DNA of 41,404 nt from Acidobacteriota bacterium (GTDB lineage: Bacteria; Acidobacteriota; Terriglobia; UBA7540), in assembly GCA_003225365.1 (NCBI GenBank), contig QHZN01000104.1:1-41404 (forward strand), given 5' to 3'. The notes under the pieces were generated by a model. It worked only from the letters and a program-made list of their open reading frames with translations. It had not been told where the DNA came from and ran no database searches. A program made the position numbers and the translations under genes. Of the stretch, positions 1-7,594 are shown piece after piece (within the stretch, counting starts at the first letter, position 1; the number at the start of each line of letters is the position of its first letter).

Positions 1-23
1 CGTCCGCGAAGCTTTCTTCTTCC

Positions 24-53
24 TTGTGTTGTTCGCCACCGTGGACCTATGAT
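24..53 (+). promoter_or_regulatory. candidate sigma-70-type promoter for the spermidine-synthase-like gene
   Basis: A TTGTGT box (24-29) and a TATGAT box (48-53) are separated by 18 bp, which would place the transcript start near position 60, about 30 bases before the GTG start at 91. The match is moderate and the region also overlaps what may be the 3' end of an upstream gene, so this is a suggestion only. Confidence 0.35.
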
Positions 54-90
54 TCGTCCCGAATAATCCCAGAGACGCACGGGGGGATCG

Positions 91-2394
91 GTGCAAGAGA
101 TTCCCTTAGATTTTGACCCAAATCAGTTCCTAGCCGGTGCCTTGGTCGTGTTAGGTCTCGCCGGAGTATCGGTGTTTTACCTGCGAGCACGGATAATGAC
201 CTGCCTACGGCGGGTGAACTCTTTCTTTACCCTTCCCGGCGTGCCGAAAACCGGCACTCTGTGGTCTTTGTTCCTGGTAAGCTTCGCCGCGCTCTACTTC
301 GAAATCATGATGATCCGATGGATTGCCACCGAGGTCCGCATCTTCGCGTATTTTCAGAACCTTGTCCTAATTGCCTGTTTTCTGGGTTTTGGCCTGGGGT
401 GCTACTTATCGGACAGGGAAAAAAGTTTGCTTTTGCCCCTTGCGGCAACGACTCTACTTCTTCTGCTGGTTCAGGCTCCAGTAAGTATGTGGAAATTGTT
501 TCTTCTGGGGCTTTCGAACCTGCTTTCCCTATCGCCGGATTCCGCTCTCTGGGGACACGTCTACCAGTTGGGGACAGAAACCCAAGTGCTTCTGCTTGCG
601 ACATCGGTCCTTGCAGTGGCGGCATTCTTGATCTTACAAGTCCTCGTCATGGTACCTCTGGGCCAGTGGGTGGGCTACCTCCTGGATCGAGCGCCCAATC
701 CCGTCAAAGCCTACTCGGTCAACCTCCTGGGCAGCTTGGCCGGAATTTGGGTTTTCGCGGCCATGGCCTTCCTCTGGCTGACGCCCGAATACTGGTTCGG
801 GTTTGCTCTATTCCTGCTGCTGATTATCCGACCGCCTTCCCGGCGATTTACAGTGGCGGTTCTTTTGGCGCTTGTTGGGAGCGTAACTTGGCTTCACCTC
901 TCGCGAGAACCCACTCTGCGAACGTATTGGTCTCCTTACCAAAAGTTGCAGGTGCAAAGCCTGAACGACGGACAATATTCCGTTGACGTTAACAACACAG
1001 GGTACATGTCAATGGCAAATATGCAATCTGCATTCCTAGCTCGGCACCCCGAAATAGCTCGGAACTATCATATTCAAAGCGCCTACGACGCACCGTTCCG
1101 CTTCGCGAAGAGTTGTCGCCGAGTCCTGATCGTGGGGGCCGGCGCCGGCAATGATGCGGCGGGGGCACTTCGAAATGGGGCGGAAAGCGTTGACGCGGTC
1201 GAGATCGACCCCGCAATCTTTTACTTGGGAGAAGAACTCCATCCTGATCACCCCTATGCATCACCGAAGGTCCACCCAATTCTCAACGACGCCCGCGCAT
1301 TCCTTCGCCGCGCGAGGGAGCAATACGACGTTATCATTTTCGGGCTGCTCGACTCGCATACGGAATTTTCGGGCTACAGCAATTTGCGCGTGGACAACTA
1401 CGTATACACTGAGGAATCCTTTCGCGAGGCCAAACGCCTGCTGGGGCCGGGGGGGATTCTAGTGGTGAAATTCGAAGTGCGAGCACCATGGACATGGATG
1501 GGGGAGCGCTTCTACAAAATGTTGAATGATGTGTTCGGGCGTGCGCCCATTACATTCTATGCCCCTTATCTTGGAGAGCTAACCTCTGGTACGATCTTTA
1601 TCACTTCCCAGGACGTGGGATTGTGGACCCGCGCCACGCAAGAACCGCTGGCAACCCTAATTGCGCAAAACCCTCCGTCATTTTCGCTCCAAGCGGCGGG
1701 TCGTTTGCCTGTGGCCACGGATGACTGGCCGTACGTCTACAATCGGAGCCGAAACATCCCGACAACCTACTTCACCGTGTCTCTGATCGTGCTGCTCATC
1801 GCTGTCCTACTCATGCGCGGAAGGGTTGACCCGCGCCGGTCTTCGACGTGGTTGTTCTTTTCATTGGGGGCAGGATTCTTGTTACTCGAGACACAATTGA
1901 TTAGCAGACTCGCACTCTATTTTGGAACGACGTGGTTAGTTAATTGTGTAGCTCTCACTGTTTTGTTGCTCGTGCTCGTTTTGGCGAACATTTACGTGGC
2001 TTGCGGACGGCCGAACCATCTGAAATCGTATTCCGTTCTGCTTTTGGCGGCTTTGGTGGGCACCTACCTGTTCCCTTGGGGAAGTTTACCGTACAAATCG
2101 GGAACCGTAGGAACCTTGCTGAGCCTTGCGTACGCCTCAGCTGTCTTTTGTGCAGGTGTCATTTTCACCGAGATGTTTCGGCGGTGCGAACACAGGGCTG
2201 GCGCGTTCGGCGCAAACATTCTCGGGGCGGTGGCGGGAGGCCTTGTGCAGAACGCCTCCTTCGTAGTCGGCATGAAAGCTCTGCTGTTGATCGCGGCAGT
2301 GTTCTACGCCTTCGCCACTGTTTGCGAGGTCCTTGAGCGGCGACCTGCGCAGGCCGTAGGGGCTTTGGTGTCGGGTTTGACTTCGAGGCTTTGA
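91..2394 (+). CDS. membrane protein with spermidine-synthase-like methyltransferase-fold domain
   Basis: This 767-residue protein has three parts. The N-terminal third is a bundle of hydrophobic segments, a central soluble domain (roughly residues 280-530) has a Rossmann-type SAM/dcSAM-binding fold, and a C-terminal block (about 565-750) is again hydrophobic. The central domain shows the glycine-rich motif GAGAGND (about residue 350), followed by VEIDP (acidic residue at the end of beta 2) and a NDARAFL segment, as in the spermidine synthase superfamily. Fused membrane/spermidine-synthase-like proteins of this size are common in soil bacteria and most have no known substrate. Nothing shows that this one makes polyamines. 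The start is a GTG preceded by a run of six G residues (80-85). It stands alone, with no same-strand neighbour within 2 kb. Confidence 0.75.
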   Translation: MQEIPLDFDPNQFLAGALVVLGLAGVSVFYLRARIMTCLRRVNSFFTLPGVPKTGTLWSLFLVSFAALYFEIMMIRWIATEVRIFAYFQNLVLIACFLGFGLGCYLSDREKSLLLPLAATTLLLLLVQAPVSMWKLFLLGLSNLLSLSPDSALWGHVYQLGTETQVLLLATSVLAVAAFLILQVLVMVPLGQWVGYLLDRAPNPVKAYSVNLLGSLAGIWVFAAMAFLWLTPEYWFGFALFLLLIIRPPSRRFTVAVLLALVGSVTWLHLSREPTLRTYWSPYQKLQVQSLNDGQYSVDVNNTGYMSMANMQSAFLARHPEIARNYHIQSAYDAPFRFAKSCRRVLIVGAGAGNDAAGALRNGAESVDAVEIDPAIFYLGEELHPDHPYASPKVHPILNDARAFLRRAREQYDVIIFGLLDSHTEFSGYSNLRVDNYVYTEESFREAKRLLGPGGILVVKFEVRAPWTWMGERFYKMLNDVFGRAPITFYAPYLGELTSGTIFITSQDVGLWTRATQEPLATLIAQNPPSFSLQAAGRLPVATDDWPYVYNRSRNIPTTYFTVSLIVLLIAVLLMRGRVDPRRSSTWLFFSLGAGFLLLETQLISRLALYFGTTWLVNCVALTVLLLVLVLANIYVACGRPNHLKSYSVLLLAALVGTYLFPWGSLPYKSGTVGTLLSLAYASAVFCAGVIFTEMFRRCEHRAGAFGANILGAVAGGLVQNASFVVGMKALLLIAAVFYAFATVCEVLERRPAQAVGALVSGLTSRL

Positions 2395-2576
2395 GCCCGG
2401 GCTTCCGGATGCTTACGGTCGCCTGAATCTCTTACACGTCGAATGACGCGCGCTAAGATCGACAGGTTCAGTATCTTTTTTGGAAGTGTTGGTAGAGGGT
2501 CAGCGATGCGTTGGTTGGTCGGGAGAACGCCCGTCTTGTCGTTCTTAATAGCCCGCCGCCTGGCGAGGGGATTGTT

Positions 2577-2963
2577 CTACTTGTCGGAAGGGGCCGAACG
2601 GGCGGGTTCCTGGTAGAGGCCGATGACGTTTCCTCCGGGATCGCGGAACCTCGCGGTGATCTCGGGCGCGTCCACGCCGATCGGTTGCACGAGCACGCCT
2701 CCGTGGGCAATAACGGCGTCGACGGCGGCGGCCACGCTGTCCACCATGATGTAGAGGAGCAGGCCTGGTTCGGACGACGCCGGGCGGCCGGTCACCCACG
2801 TGCCGCTCACTTCGCCGGTCGTGTCGTCGAATGCGAGATGACCGTCGCCGCGTTGCCTGATCCGCCAGCCGAAAACCTTACCGTAGAAGTCGGCCGAACG
2901 ACGGACGTCGACCGCGGGAATCTCGATGTAGCAAATTTTGCCGTTCGTCAAACTGGGGGGCAT
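2577..2963 (-). CDS. VOC family protein (glyoxalase/bleomycin-resistance fold)
   Basis: This is a 128-residue single-domain protein of the vicinal oxygen chelate superfamily. It opens with a short beta strand (KICYIEIPAVDV), then the usual helix SADFYGKVFGW, a central sheet, and a second half ending in the strand pair FRDPGGNVIGLYQEP, in which the Glu sits where the fold carries a metal ligand. Family members of this length are often annotated as glyoxalases, but the substrate cannot be told from sequence. The ATG start at 2963 gives the normal family length. The gene is flanked by intergenic DNA on both sides, and its upstream region is packed with dispersed repeats. Confidence 0.8.
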   Translation of the reverse strand: MPPSLTNGKICYIEIPAVDVRRSADFYGKVFGWRIRQRGDGHLAFDDTTGEVSGTWVTGRPASSEPGLLLYIMVDSVAAAVDAVIAHGGVLVQPIGVDAPEITARFRDPGGNVIGLYQEPARSAPSDK

Positions 2964-3496
2964 AAGGACCCGTTTAGCAGGTTACTGAAAAAGACGATTC
3001 TGTCAGGCTGAGCCCTCCGCTTCACTCACAGTTCGACTTCGCTCACTGTCCCTGAGCGGAGTCGAAGGGAGGGTAGGCTCTTCGCTTGTCATTCTGACCC
3101 CGCAGTCTGGGGATCGCGCGGCTGCGCTGATTGCGGGAGAAGAATCCCTCCATTCGGAGTTTCAAATCCAGCGAGGGATTCTTCGTCGTCCCGATGCAAT
3201 GAATCGGGACTCCTCAGAATGACAGCGTCCGGAAGCCGGGTGACCCAGAATGACAGCGTGCGCAAGCCGGGTGATCCAGAATGACAGCCAGCGAAGGGAT
3301 CAGCATGACAGCGAAGACCCTGCCCTGAGGCCGCGAAGGATCTCTCCCTAGCACAGTGCCGGATTCTTCTTCGTCCCGATGCAATGAATCGGGACTCCCC
3401 CGAATGACAACCTCCGCAAGCCGGGTGACCCCTGCCAAGCTAGGACATTAACTGCCTGCTATTCGACTTGACCGCGTTCTACAAACTTGCTGGCCG
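2964..3496. repeat. intergenic cluster of dispersed palindromic repeats
   Basis: This 533-bp gap has no convincing gene. At 3032-3066 lies a hairpin with 14-bp arms (TTCGACTTCGCTCA / TGAGCGGAGTCGAA, one mismatch) and a 7-base loop; a near-identical 41-bp stretch (3025-3065) recurs inverted inside pepA at 5723-5763. A second family carries the core TCCCGAT-N7-ATCGGGA followed by 'actcc..cGAATGACA' and 'GCAAGCCGGGTGACCC'. It appears at about 3186-3246 and 3371-3430, with a partial copy at 3247-3282. Stretches such as 'GAGGGATTCTTC' and 'AGAATGACAG' repeat several times. This composition is typical of non-coding mobile or REP-like repeats. Confidence 0.7.
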
Positions 3497-3793
3497 CTAA
3501 CCGCCGGCAATGGCACCCACGACCAGAAAAGGCTCCGCCCCCTTCGCAACCGCGTCGGGCAGTGGAGCGTCCGGCGATTCGTGGGACAGGTCTTCCTCGC
3601 AGGCGAAGAACCTGATGAACGGCCTGCGCTCGCGCGTGACGTGGTCGCGGATCGTCCCGCGCAGCGCGGGATACTTGGCCTCGAGCGCGTCGAGCACCGA
3701 GCGTTGCGTGACTAATCCCTCGACTTCGAGCTTTAATTCGCCGTCTACCTTCGCCAGCGTCCGCAGATGTGTCGGAAGCACGACTCGGATCAT
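3497..3793 (-). CDS. MoaD/ThiS family sulfur-carrier-like protein
   Basis: This is a 98-residue protein with the ubiquitin-like fold of MoaD/ThiS. It begins [20 protein letters not shown], has a middle helix ([12 protein letters not shown]), and ends in a C-terminal Gly-Gly, the residues that become thiocarboxylated or adenylated in this family. The ATG (3793) overlaps the TGA of the upstream BNR-repeat gene as ATGA, which decides the start and implies translational coupling. A longer open frame reaches 3853 but has no support. Pairing of a MoaD-like protein with a BNR/sialidase-like protein is, to my recollection, seen in other genomes. Because the partner is broken here, expression by coupling may be lost. 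Confidence 0.75.
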   Translation of the reverse strand: MIRVVLPTHLRTLAKVDGELKLEVEGLVTQRSVLDALEAKYPALRGTIRDHVTRERRPFIRFFACEEDLSHESPDAPLPDAVAKGAEPFLVVGAIAGG

Positions 3794-4790
3794 GGCAGCG
3801 TCTGCACCTCCACCGAAAGCACGGGCGGAAGATGTCGGGCGACCGGGGCCCACTTATCTCCGGCATTCGCCGATGCGTACACTTGCCCGCCGGTGGTGCC
3901 GAAATACACTCCGCACGGATCGAGCGAGTCAACGGCCATGGCGTCACGCAACACGTTGACGTAGCAGTCTCGTTGCGGCAGGCCTTTCGTGAGGGCTTCC
4001 CACTCGTTTCCGCCCGTGCGGCTCCGATAAACTCGGAGCTTTCCCTTGGGCGGAAAGTGCTCCCCGTCGCTCTTCATCGGGACAACGTAAATGGTCTCCG
4101 GCTCGTGCGCGTGAACGTCAATCGGGAACCCGAAGTCGACCGGCAGGTTCCCGCTGACCTTTTGCCACGAATCGCCGGCATTGTCGCTGCGCAAGACGTC
4201 CCAGTGCTTCTGCATGAACAGCACGCTCGGGCGCGAGGGGTGCATCGCGATGCGGTGGACGCAGTGGCCGACCTCGGCATTGGGGTCGGGAAGGTACTTG
4301 GAACTCAGTCCACGGTTGATCGGTCGCCAGGACTTGCCGGCGTCGTCGGTCCGAAAGGCGCCCGCGGCCGAGATGGCGATGTAGATCCGGTTCGGGTCGC
4401 TCGGATCGAGAAGTATCGTGTGCAGGCACATCCCGCCGGCGCCGGGCTGCCATTTGGGCCCTGTGCCGTGGCCGCGCAGTCCGGCCAGTTCCTGCCACGT
4501 CTGCTCTCGCCCTTAGGCATGCCCTCCGGAGTCGTAGTCGGCTCACCGGGTGGTGTACCCGGCTGGAACCACGTTTTGCCGCCGTCATCGGAGCGTTGGA
4601 TGATCTGCCCGAACCAGCCGCTTGTCTGCGACGCATACAGCCGGTTCGGGTCAGCGGGGGATCCCTTGACGTGGTAAATCTCCCAGCCTGCAAAGTGCGG
4701 GCCGCTGACCTTCCATTTCTTTCGCGTCCCGTCCGACGTTAGAATGAATGCGCCTTTCCGCGTGCCTGCCAAAACTCGAACACCGCTCAT
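3790..4790 (-). pseudogene. BNR/sialidase-like beta-propeller protein, broken by internal deletion and frameshift
   Basis: Two reading frames together encode one propeller protein. The 5' part (4790 to about 4505) starts [21 protein letters not shown] and includes [22 protein letters not shown] and a BNR box (RSDDGGKTW). The 3' part (about 4500 to 3790) resumes in another frame with [21 protein letters not shown] and runs through further BNR boxes ([18 protein letters not shown]) to a normal-looking end. A TAA lies in the second frame just before QTWQEL, so no single frame spans both. Intact relatives, from memory, carry roughly 60-70 more residues at the junction, so the lesion looks like a deletion rather than a one-base sequencing slip. 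The gene has a good ribosome binding site (GGAGGAAGG). Confidence 0.75.
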
Positions 4791-4809
4791 TCCTTCCTCC
4801 TATTCTTGA

Positions 4810-4815
4810 ATTATA
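4810..4815 (-). promoter_or_regulatory. candidate -10 element for the BNR/moaD-like unit
   Basis: On the minus strand a perfect TATAAT lies 19 bases upstream of the BNR-gene ATG, just before the ribosome binding site GGAGGAAGG. No good -35 box is visible at 16-18 bp (TATGTT at 17 bp is the nearest), so confidence is limited. Confidence 0.35.
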
Positions 4816-4872
4816 GTTCCGTGCAGGCTGACAACATACACCAATCCGGAGATTCCCGCGCAAAGATTTGTC

Positions 4873-4901
4873 TTGGCAGGGGACGGGGGGTTCGCTATAC
4901 T
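4873..4901 (+). promoter_or_regulatory. strong sigma-70-type promoter of tRNA-fMet
   Basis: TTGGCA (4873-4878), a 17-bp spacer and TATACT (4896-4901). Only five bases separate the -10 box from the mature 5' end of the tRNA at 4907, so the expected transcript start (about 4908) coincides with the tRNA itself. Confidence 0.7.
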
Positions 4902-4906
4902 CGTTT

Positions 4907-4983
<77 letters not shown>

Positions 4984-4986
4984 AAC

Positions 4987-5016
4987 GGGCTCGTCTCGGC
5001 AAGCCGGGACGAGCCC
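4987..5016 (+). terminator. hairpin terminator after tRNA-fMet
   Basis: A long GC-rich hairpin starts three bases after the encoded CCA. The arms GGGCTCGTC and GACGAGCCC pair perfectly and extend inward through the CGG/CCG part of the loop. The following tract is only weakly T-rich (ending CATTTGTG). Position and strength argue for a transcription terminator or a 3'-processing barrier. Confidence 0.6.
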
Positions 5017-5123
5017 TCCGCATTTGTGTCCCGCACTTCGAACAAGCAGTACTCTGTGTATGTTCTCCGGAGCGCCAGCTTTCCGTCATCGAGGGAGCGG
5101 GTCTGTGCTAACATGGCAGATCT

Positions 5124-5606
5124 ATGGCGCGTGAGGGCCCTGGCGCGACGCGGAATTTCGCCGTCAACCGTCAGGCGTCGCATTTGTATCATTTGCTCGA
5201 AAAATTCGAAGCAGGCATCGAGCTGGCCGGGACCGAAGTGAAGTCCATCCGCGAAGGGAAGGCCAACCTGAGGGACAGCTACGCTGCTGTGAAGGGCGAC
5301 GAAGTCTGGCTGCTCCACTGCCACATCAGTCCGTACACGTCCGGAAGTTATCTGAATCACGATCCGCTGCGCGAGCGGCGGCTGCTGCTGGGCCGGCAGG
5401 AAATCGCGAAGCTCGCGGGGCGTACTGCAGAGCGCGGACTGACGCTTGTCCCGACGCGCCTTTATTCGAAGAAGAATCTCATCAAGTGCGAGCTGGCCCT
5501 GGCGCGCGGCAAGAAAATTTATGACCGGCGCGAGACGATGCGTCGGCGGACCGTCGACCGCGAGGCGGCTCAGGATATCCGCGAGCATCGTAACCGCCAC
5601 CGCTAA
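5124..5606 (+). CDS. smpB: SsrA-binding protein SmpB
   Basis: This 160-residue protein binds tmRNA and delivers it to stalled ribosomes for trans-translation. The family signature is clear: an N-terminal AVNRQASHLYHLLEKFEAGIEL stretch (residues 12-34), the GTEVKSIREGKANL segment, then YAAVKGDEVWLLHCHISPY, and a basic C-terminal tail (RRETMRRRTVDRE...RNRHR) that mimics the missing codon-anticodon end. The length fits the family. The ATG at 5124 lacks an obvious Shine-Dalgarno sequence. It lies between tRNA-fMet and pepA, with only 38 bp to pepA, so smpB-pepA may be one transcript. The tmRNA gene itself is not in this window. Confidence 0.95.
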   Translation: MAREGPGATRNFAVNRQASHLYHLLEKFEAGIELAGTEVKSIREGKANLRDSYAAVKGDEVWLLHCHISPYTSGSYLNHDPLRERRLLLGRQEIAKLAGRTAERGLTLVPTRLYSKKNLIKCELALARGKKIYDRRETMRRRTVDREAAQDIREHRNRHR

Positions 5607-5644
5607 GTCGCCTGGTTTTTTCTGGAGAGAGGGGCCGCGTTCCA

Positions 5645-7216
5645 TTGAAAATCGATTTCGAATCAGTCGCGCTCGCGCAATGCGAGACGCCCGTCCTGGT
5701 CGTTGCGTGCTTTGAAAGCGGCTCGACTCCGCTCAGGGACAGCGAACGAAGTCGAACTGTGAGCGATCAGCCGAAGGGCAGCCCAGTGTCGAGCGGGACC
5801 GTCGAGCTCCTGCCCGCCGAAACCCGCGCGCTCCTTGAAGAATTGAAAGCCAGCGGGGAGCTGACCGGGAAGGCGCTCGAAACCACACTTCTCCATCGCC
5901 CTGCGGGGCTCGCCGCAAAAAAATTGCTGATCGTCGGGGCGGGGAAGAAGGAAAAAGTTTCCACAGACTTAATGCGAAGGCTCGCCGGAACGGCCATGCG
6001 TTACCTCCGCGCGCGGGGCGTGCATGAACTGGCTTGGGTGGTCCAAGACGCCGGGGGCCCGGTCGCCGTTCAGGCGGTCGTCGAGGGCGCGATCGTGGCC
6101 GACTACGACGCCGACCGCTATCGCACCGAGCCCAACTTCGAGCGGCGGATTGACCGCATGGCGCTCACGACCGGCGGCGCCCCGTCGAGCGATGCTCTTC
6201 GTGCGGCGGCGGAGCGCGGACGCATCATTGCGGAGGCGCAAAATTTCGTTCGCGATCTCGTCAATGAGCCCTCGAACCGCATGACGCCCACTATCCTCGC
6301 CGAGCAGTCGCAAAAGATGGCGGCGCGGTTTGGGCTGGAGTGTCGCATCCTTGACGCCGACGAAATTCGCAGCCGCAAAATGGGCGCTCTATGGGCGGTG
6401 GCGCAGGGAAGCGATGAGCCGCCGAAGCTTATCGTCCTTCGCTATGAACCGCCGGACCTGCCTGACGCACGGCAGTCAGGCGCGCCTCACTCGCCCGTCA
6501 TCGGGCTGGTCGGAAAGGGCGTCACCTTTGACACCGGGGGTATTTCCATCAAGCCCGCCGAAGCGATGCACGAGATGAAGACGGATATGGCGGGCGGCGC
6601 CACGATGCTCGGGGTCATGCAGGCCATCGCGCAACTGAAGCCGCGCGTGCGTGTCCTGGCGCTCGTGCCCGCCACGGAAAATATGCCCAGCGGCAAGGCC
6701 TACAAGCCCGGCGACGTCATAACTTCGATGTCCGGAAAGACCATCGAGATTCTGAACACCGACGCGGAAGGCCGCTTGGTGCTCGCCGACGCTTTGACTT
6801 ATGCGAAAGAGCTTGGCGCGACCGTGCTGATTGACGCCGCGACCTTGACCGGCGCCGTCACCATCGCGCTCGGCAACACCACCACGGGAGTCTTCGGCTG
6901 GAACAAGGAATGGGTGGACAAAGTTCTTAAGAGCGCTGAGGCGGCGGGCGAACGGATGTGGCCCCTGCCCGTGGACGAAGAGTATCGCGAACTCTACAAG
7001 AGCACAATCGCCGACCTCGCCAACACCGGCGGGCGCTACGCCGGCGCCAGCACGGCAGCCATGTTCGTCGGGGAGTTCGCAGGCGACACGCCCTGGGTCC
7101 ACCTCGATATCGCCGGCACCCGCTGGTCGAATGAAGAAAAACCCTACCGCGCCAAAGGCCCCACTGGCCACGGAGTGCCCACGCTCGTCCATTTGCTGAC
7201 GAGCCTCGGCAATTAA
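5645..7216 (+). CDS. pepA: leucyl aminopeptidase PepA (family M17)
   Basis: This 523-residue cytosolic metallo-aminopeptidase removes N-terminal residues from peptides. The C-terminal catalytic domain shows the metal-binding and active-site stretches GKGVTFDTGG (about residues 289-298), KTDMAGGA and the family signature NTDAEGRL (about 371-378). The start is a TTG behind a GGAGAGAGGGG ribosome binding site. The most striking feature is at residues 26-40 (GSTPLRDSERSRTVS), which are encoded by an in-frame copy of a palindromic repeat also found in the intergenic region near 3025-3065. The insert falls in the N-terminal non-catalytic domain, where it may be tolerated. The reading frame is otherwise intact. 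Confidence 0.95.
   Translation: MKIDFESVALAQCETPVLVVACFESGSTPLRDSERSRTVSDQPKGSPVSSGTVELLPAETRALLEELKASGELTGKALETTLLHRPAGLAAKKLLIVGAGKKEKVSTDLMRRLAGTAMRYLRARGVHELAWVVQDAGGPVAVQAVVEGAIVADYDADRYRTEPNFERRIDRMALTTGGAPSSDALRAAAERGRIIAEAQNFVRDLVNEPSNRMTPTILAEQSQKMAARFGLECRILDADEIRSRKMGALWAVAQGSDEPPKLIVLRYEPPDLPDARQSGAPHSPVIGLVGKGVTFDTGGISIKPAEAMHEMKTDMAGGATMLGVMQAIAQLKPRVRVLALVPATENMPSGKAYKPGDVITSMSGKTIEILNTDAEGRLVLADALTYAKELGATVLIDAATLTGAVTIALGNTTTGVFGWNKEWVDKVLKSAEAAGERMWPLPVDEEYRELYKSTIADLANTGGRYAGASTAAMFVGEFAGDTPWVHLDIAGTRWSNEEKPYRAKGPTGHGVPTLVHLLTSLGN
5723..5763 (-). repeat. REP-like palindromic repeat inserted in frame in pepA
   Basis: Thirty-nine of 41 bases match the reverse complement of 3025-3065. 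The core is a hairpin around the loop GGGACAG. It is read through in frame as part of PepA residues 26-40. Confidence 0.8.
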
Positions 7217-7479
7217 GGGGTTACCGAGAAAGGTTACCCTGTCATGCTGAGCGTAGCGAAGCATCCCTTGCGTGTGGGGTGGCGCAGACCTTCAATCTGC
7301 GCCAGCCCGCGCTCTCTGAGAGGGAGGCGAATCAGCGCGCGGAGTACTTGATCACTTCGAGGTGGTTGTCTTTGCTGGTTCCCAAAAAGAGGAATTCGTT
7401 CTGCGGCGTGGCGCAGACGGGCAGGCCACCCGCGCGACCTGCGGCTGGAGGCTGGCCTTTTCCGTTAAGCTAAATTAGC
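7217..7479. repeat. intergenic repeats between pepA and the AraC-type gene
   Basis: The region after pepA carries a 'TGTCATGCTGAGCGTAGCGAAGCATCCC' class repeat (about 7240-7268, given here only as a class name) and a perfect 9-bp hairpin TGGCGCAGA-CCTTCAA-TCTGCGCCA (7280-7304). A partial second copy of the GTGGCGCAGAC motif is at about 7408-7419. A short plus-strand open frame here (7279-7473) has repeat composition and is not called as a gene. Confidence 0.55.
7332..7434 (-). pseudogene. remnant 3' end of an unidentified gene
   Basis: On the minus strand an open stretch ends with a protein-like tail: NEFLFLGTSKDNHLEVIKY, then SAR and a stop at 7332-7334. The preceding codons (about RAGGLPVCATPQ) still read plausibly, but farther upstream the sequence degenerates into repeat and AT-rich DNA with no start. 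The pattern of alternating hydrophobic strands (FLFLGTS, LEVIKY) resembles the last blade of a beta-propeller. The family is not recognised, and the call rests only on the protein-like look of about 34 codons. Confidence 0.35.
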
Positions 7480-7481
7480 TT
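7467..7481. promoter_or_regulatory. perfect palindrome overlapping the -35 box (operator candidate)
   Basis: AAGCTAA-A-TTAGCTT is a perfect 7-1-7 inverted repeat in otherwise GC-rich DNA. Its right arm overlaps the TTGACA box at 7480-7485, the position expected for a repressor site. Confidence 0.5.
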
Positions 7482-7506
7482 GACATAACGGCCTGCTTAG
7501 TATAAT
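7480..7506 (+). promoter_or_regulatory. promoter of the AraC-type gene
   Basis: Consensus TTGACA (7480-7485) and TATAAT (7501-7506) hexamers lie only 15 bp apart, shorter than the optimal 17. Perfect boxes with a short spacer are typical of promoters that need an activator or DNA distortion. The predicted leader runs from about 7513 to the gene at 7595. Confidence 0.6.
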
Positions 7507-7594
7507 TAATGTCGCCTTATATTGAACTCATACTACTTTGAACTTTGATAACGCCTCAGGGACAGGGCCCAGCGCTCCGCGGGAGAGGCGACAA

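Noticed and set aside
2-52. Sixteen open codons (VREAFFFLVLFATVDL) ending in TGA at the left edge
   Set aside because: Could be the end of an upstream gene, but it is too short to support, and the same bases make a plausible promoter.
3001-3440. Repeat-rich region considered as a CRISPR array
   Set aside because: Repeats are irregular in spacing and orientation, palindromic in their cores, and lack unique equal-length spacers; no cas genes are near.
3769-4677. 302-codon open frame on the plus strand
   Set aside because: It is antisense to the BNR-repeat and MoaD-like genes, which have clear family motifs; high GC keeps the opposite strand open.
7279-7473. 64-codon open frame after pepA
   Set aside because: Begins in a hairpin repeat and has no protein-like features; a remnant on the other strand explains part of it better.
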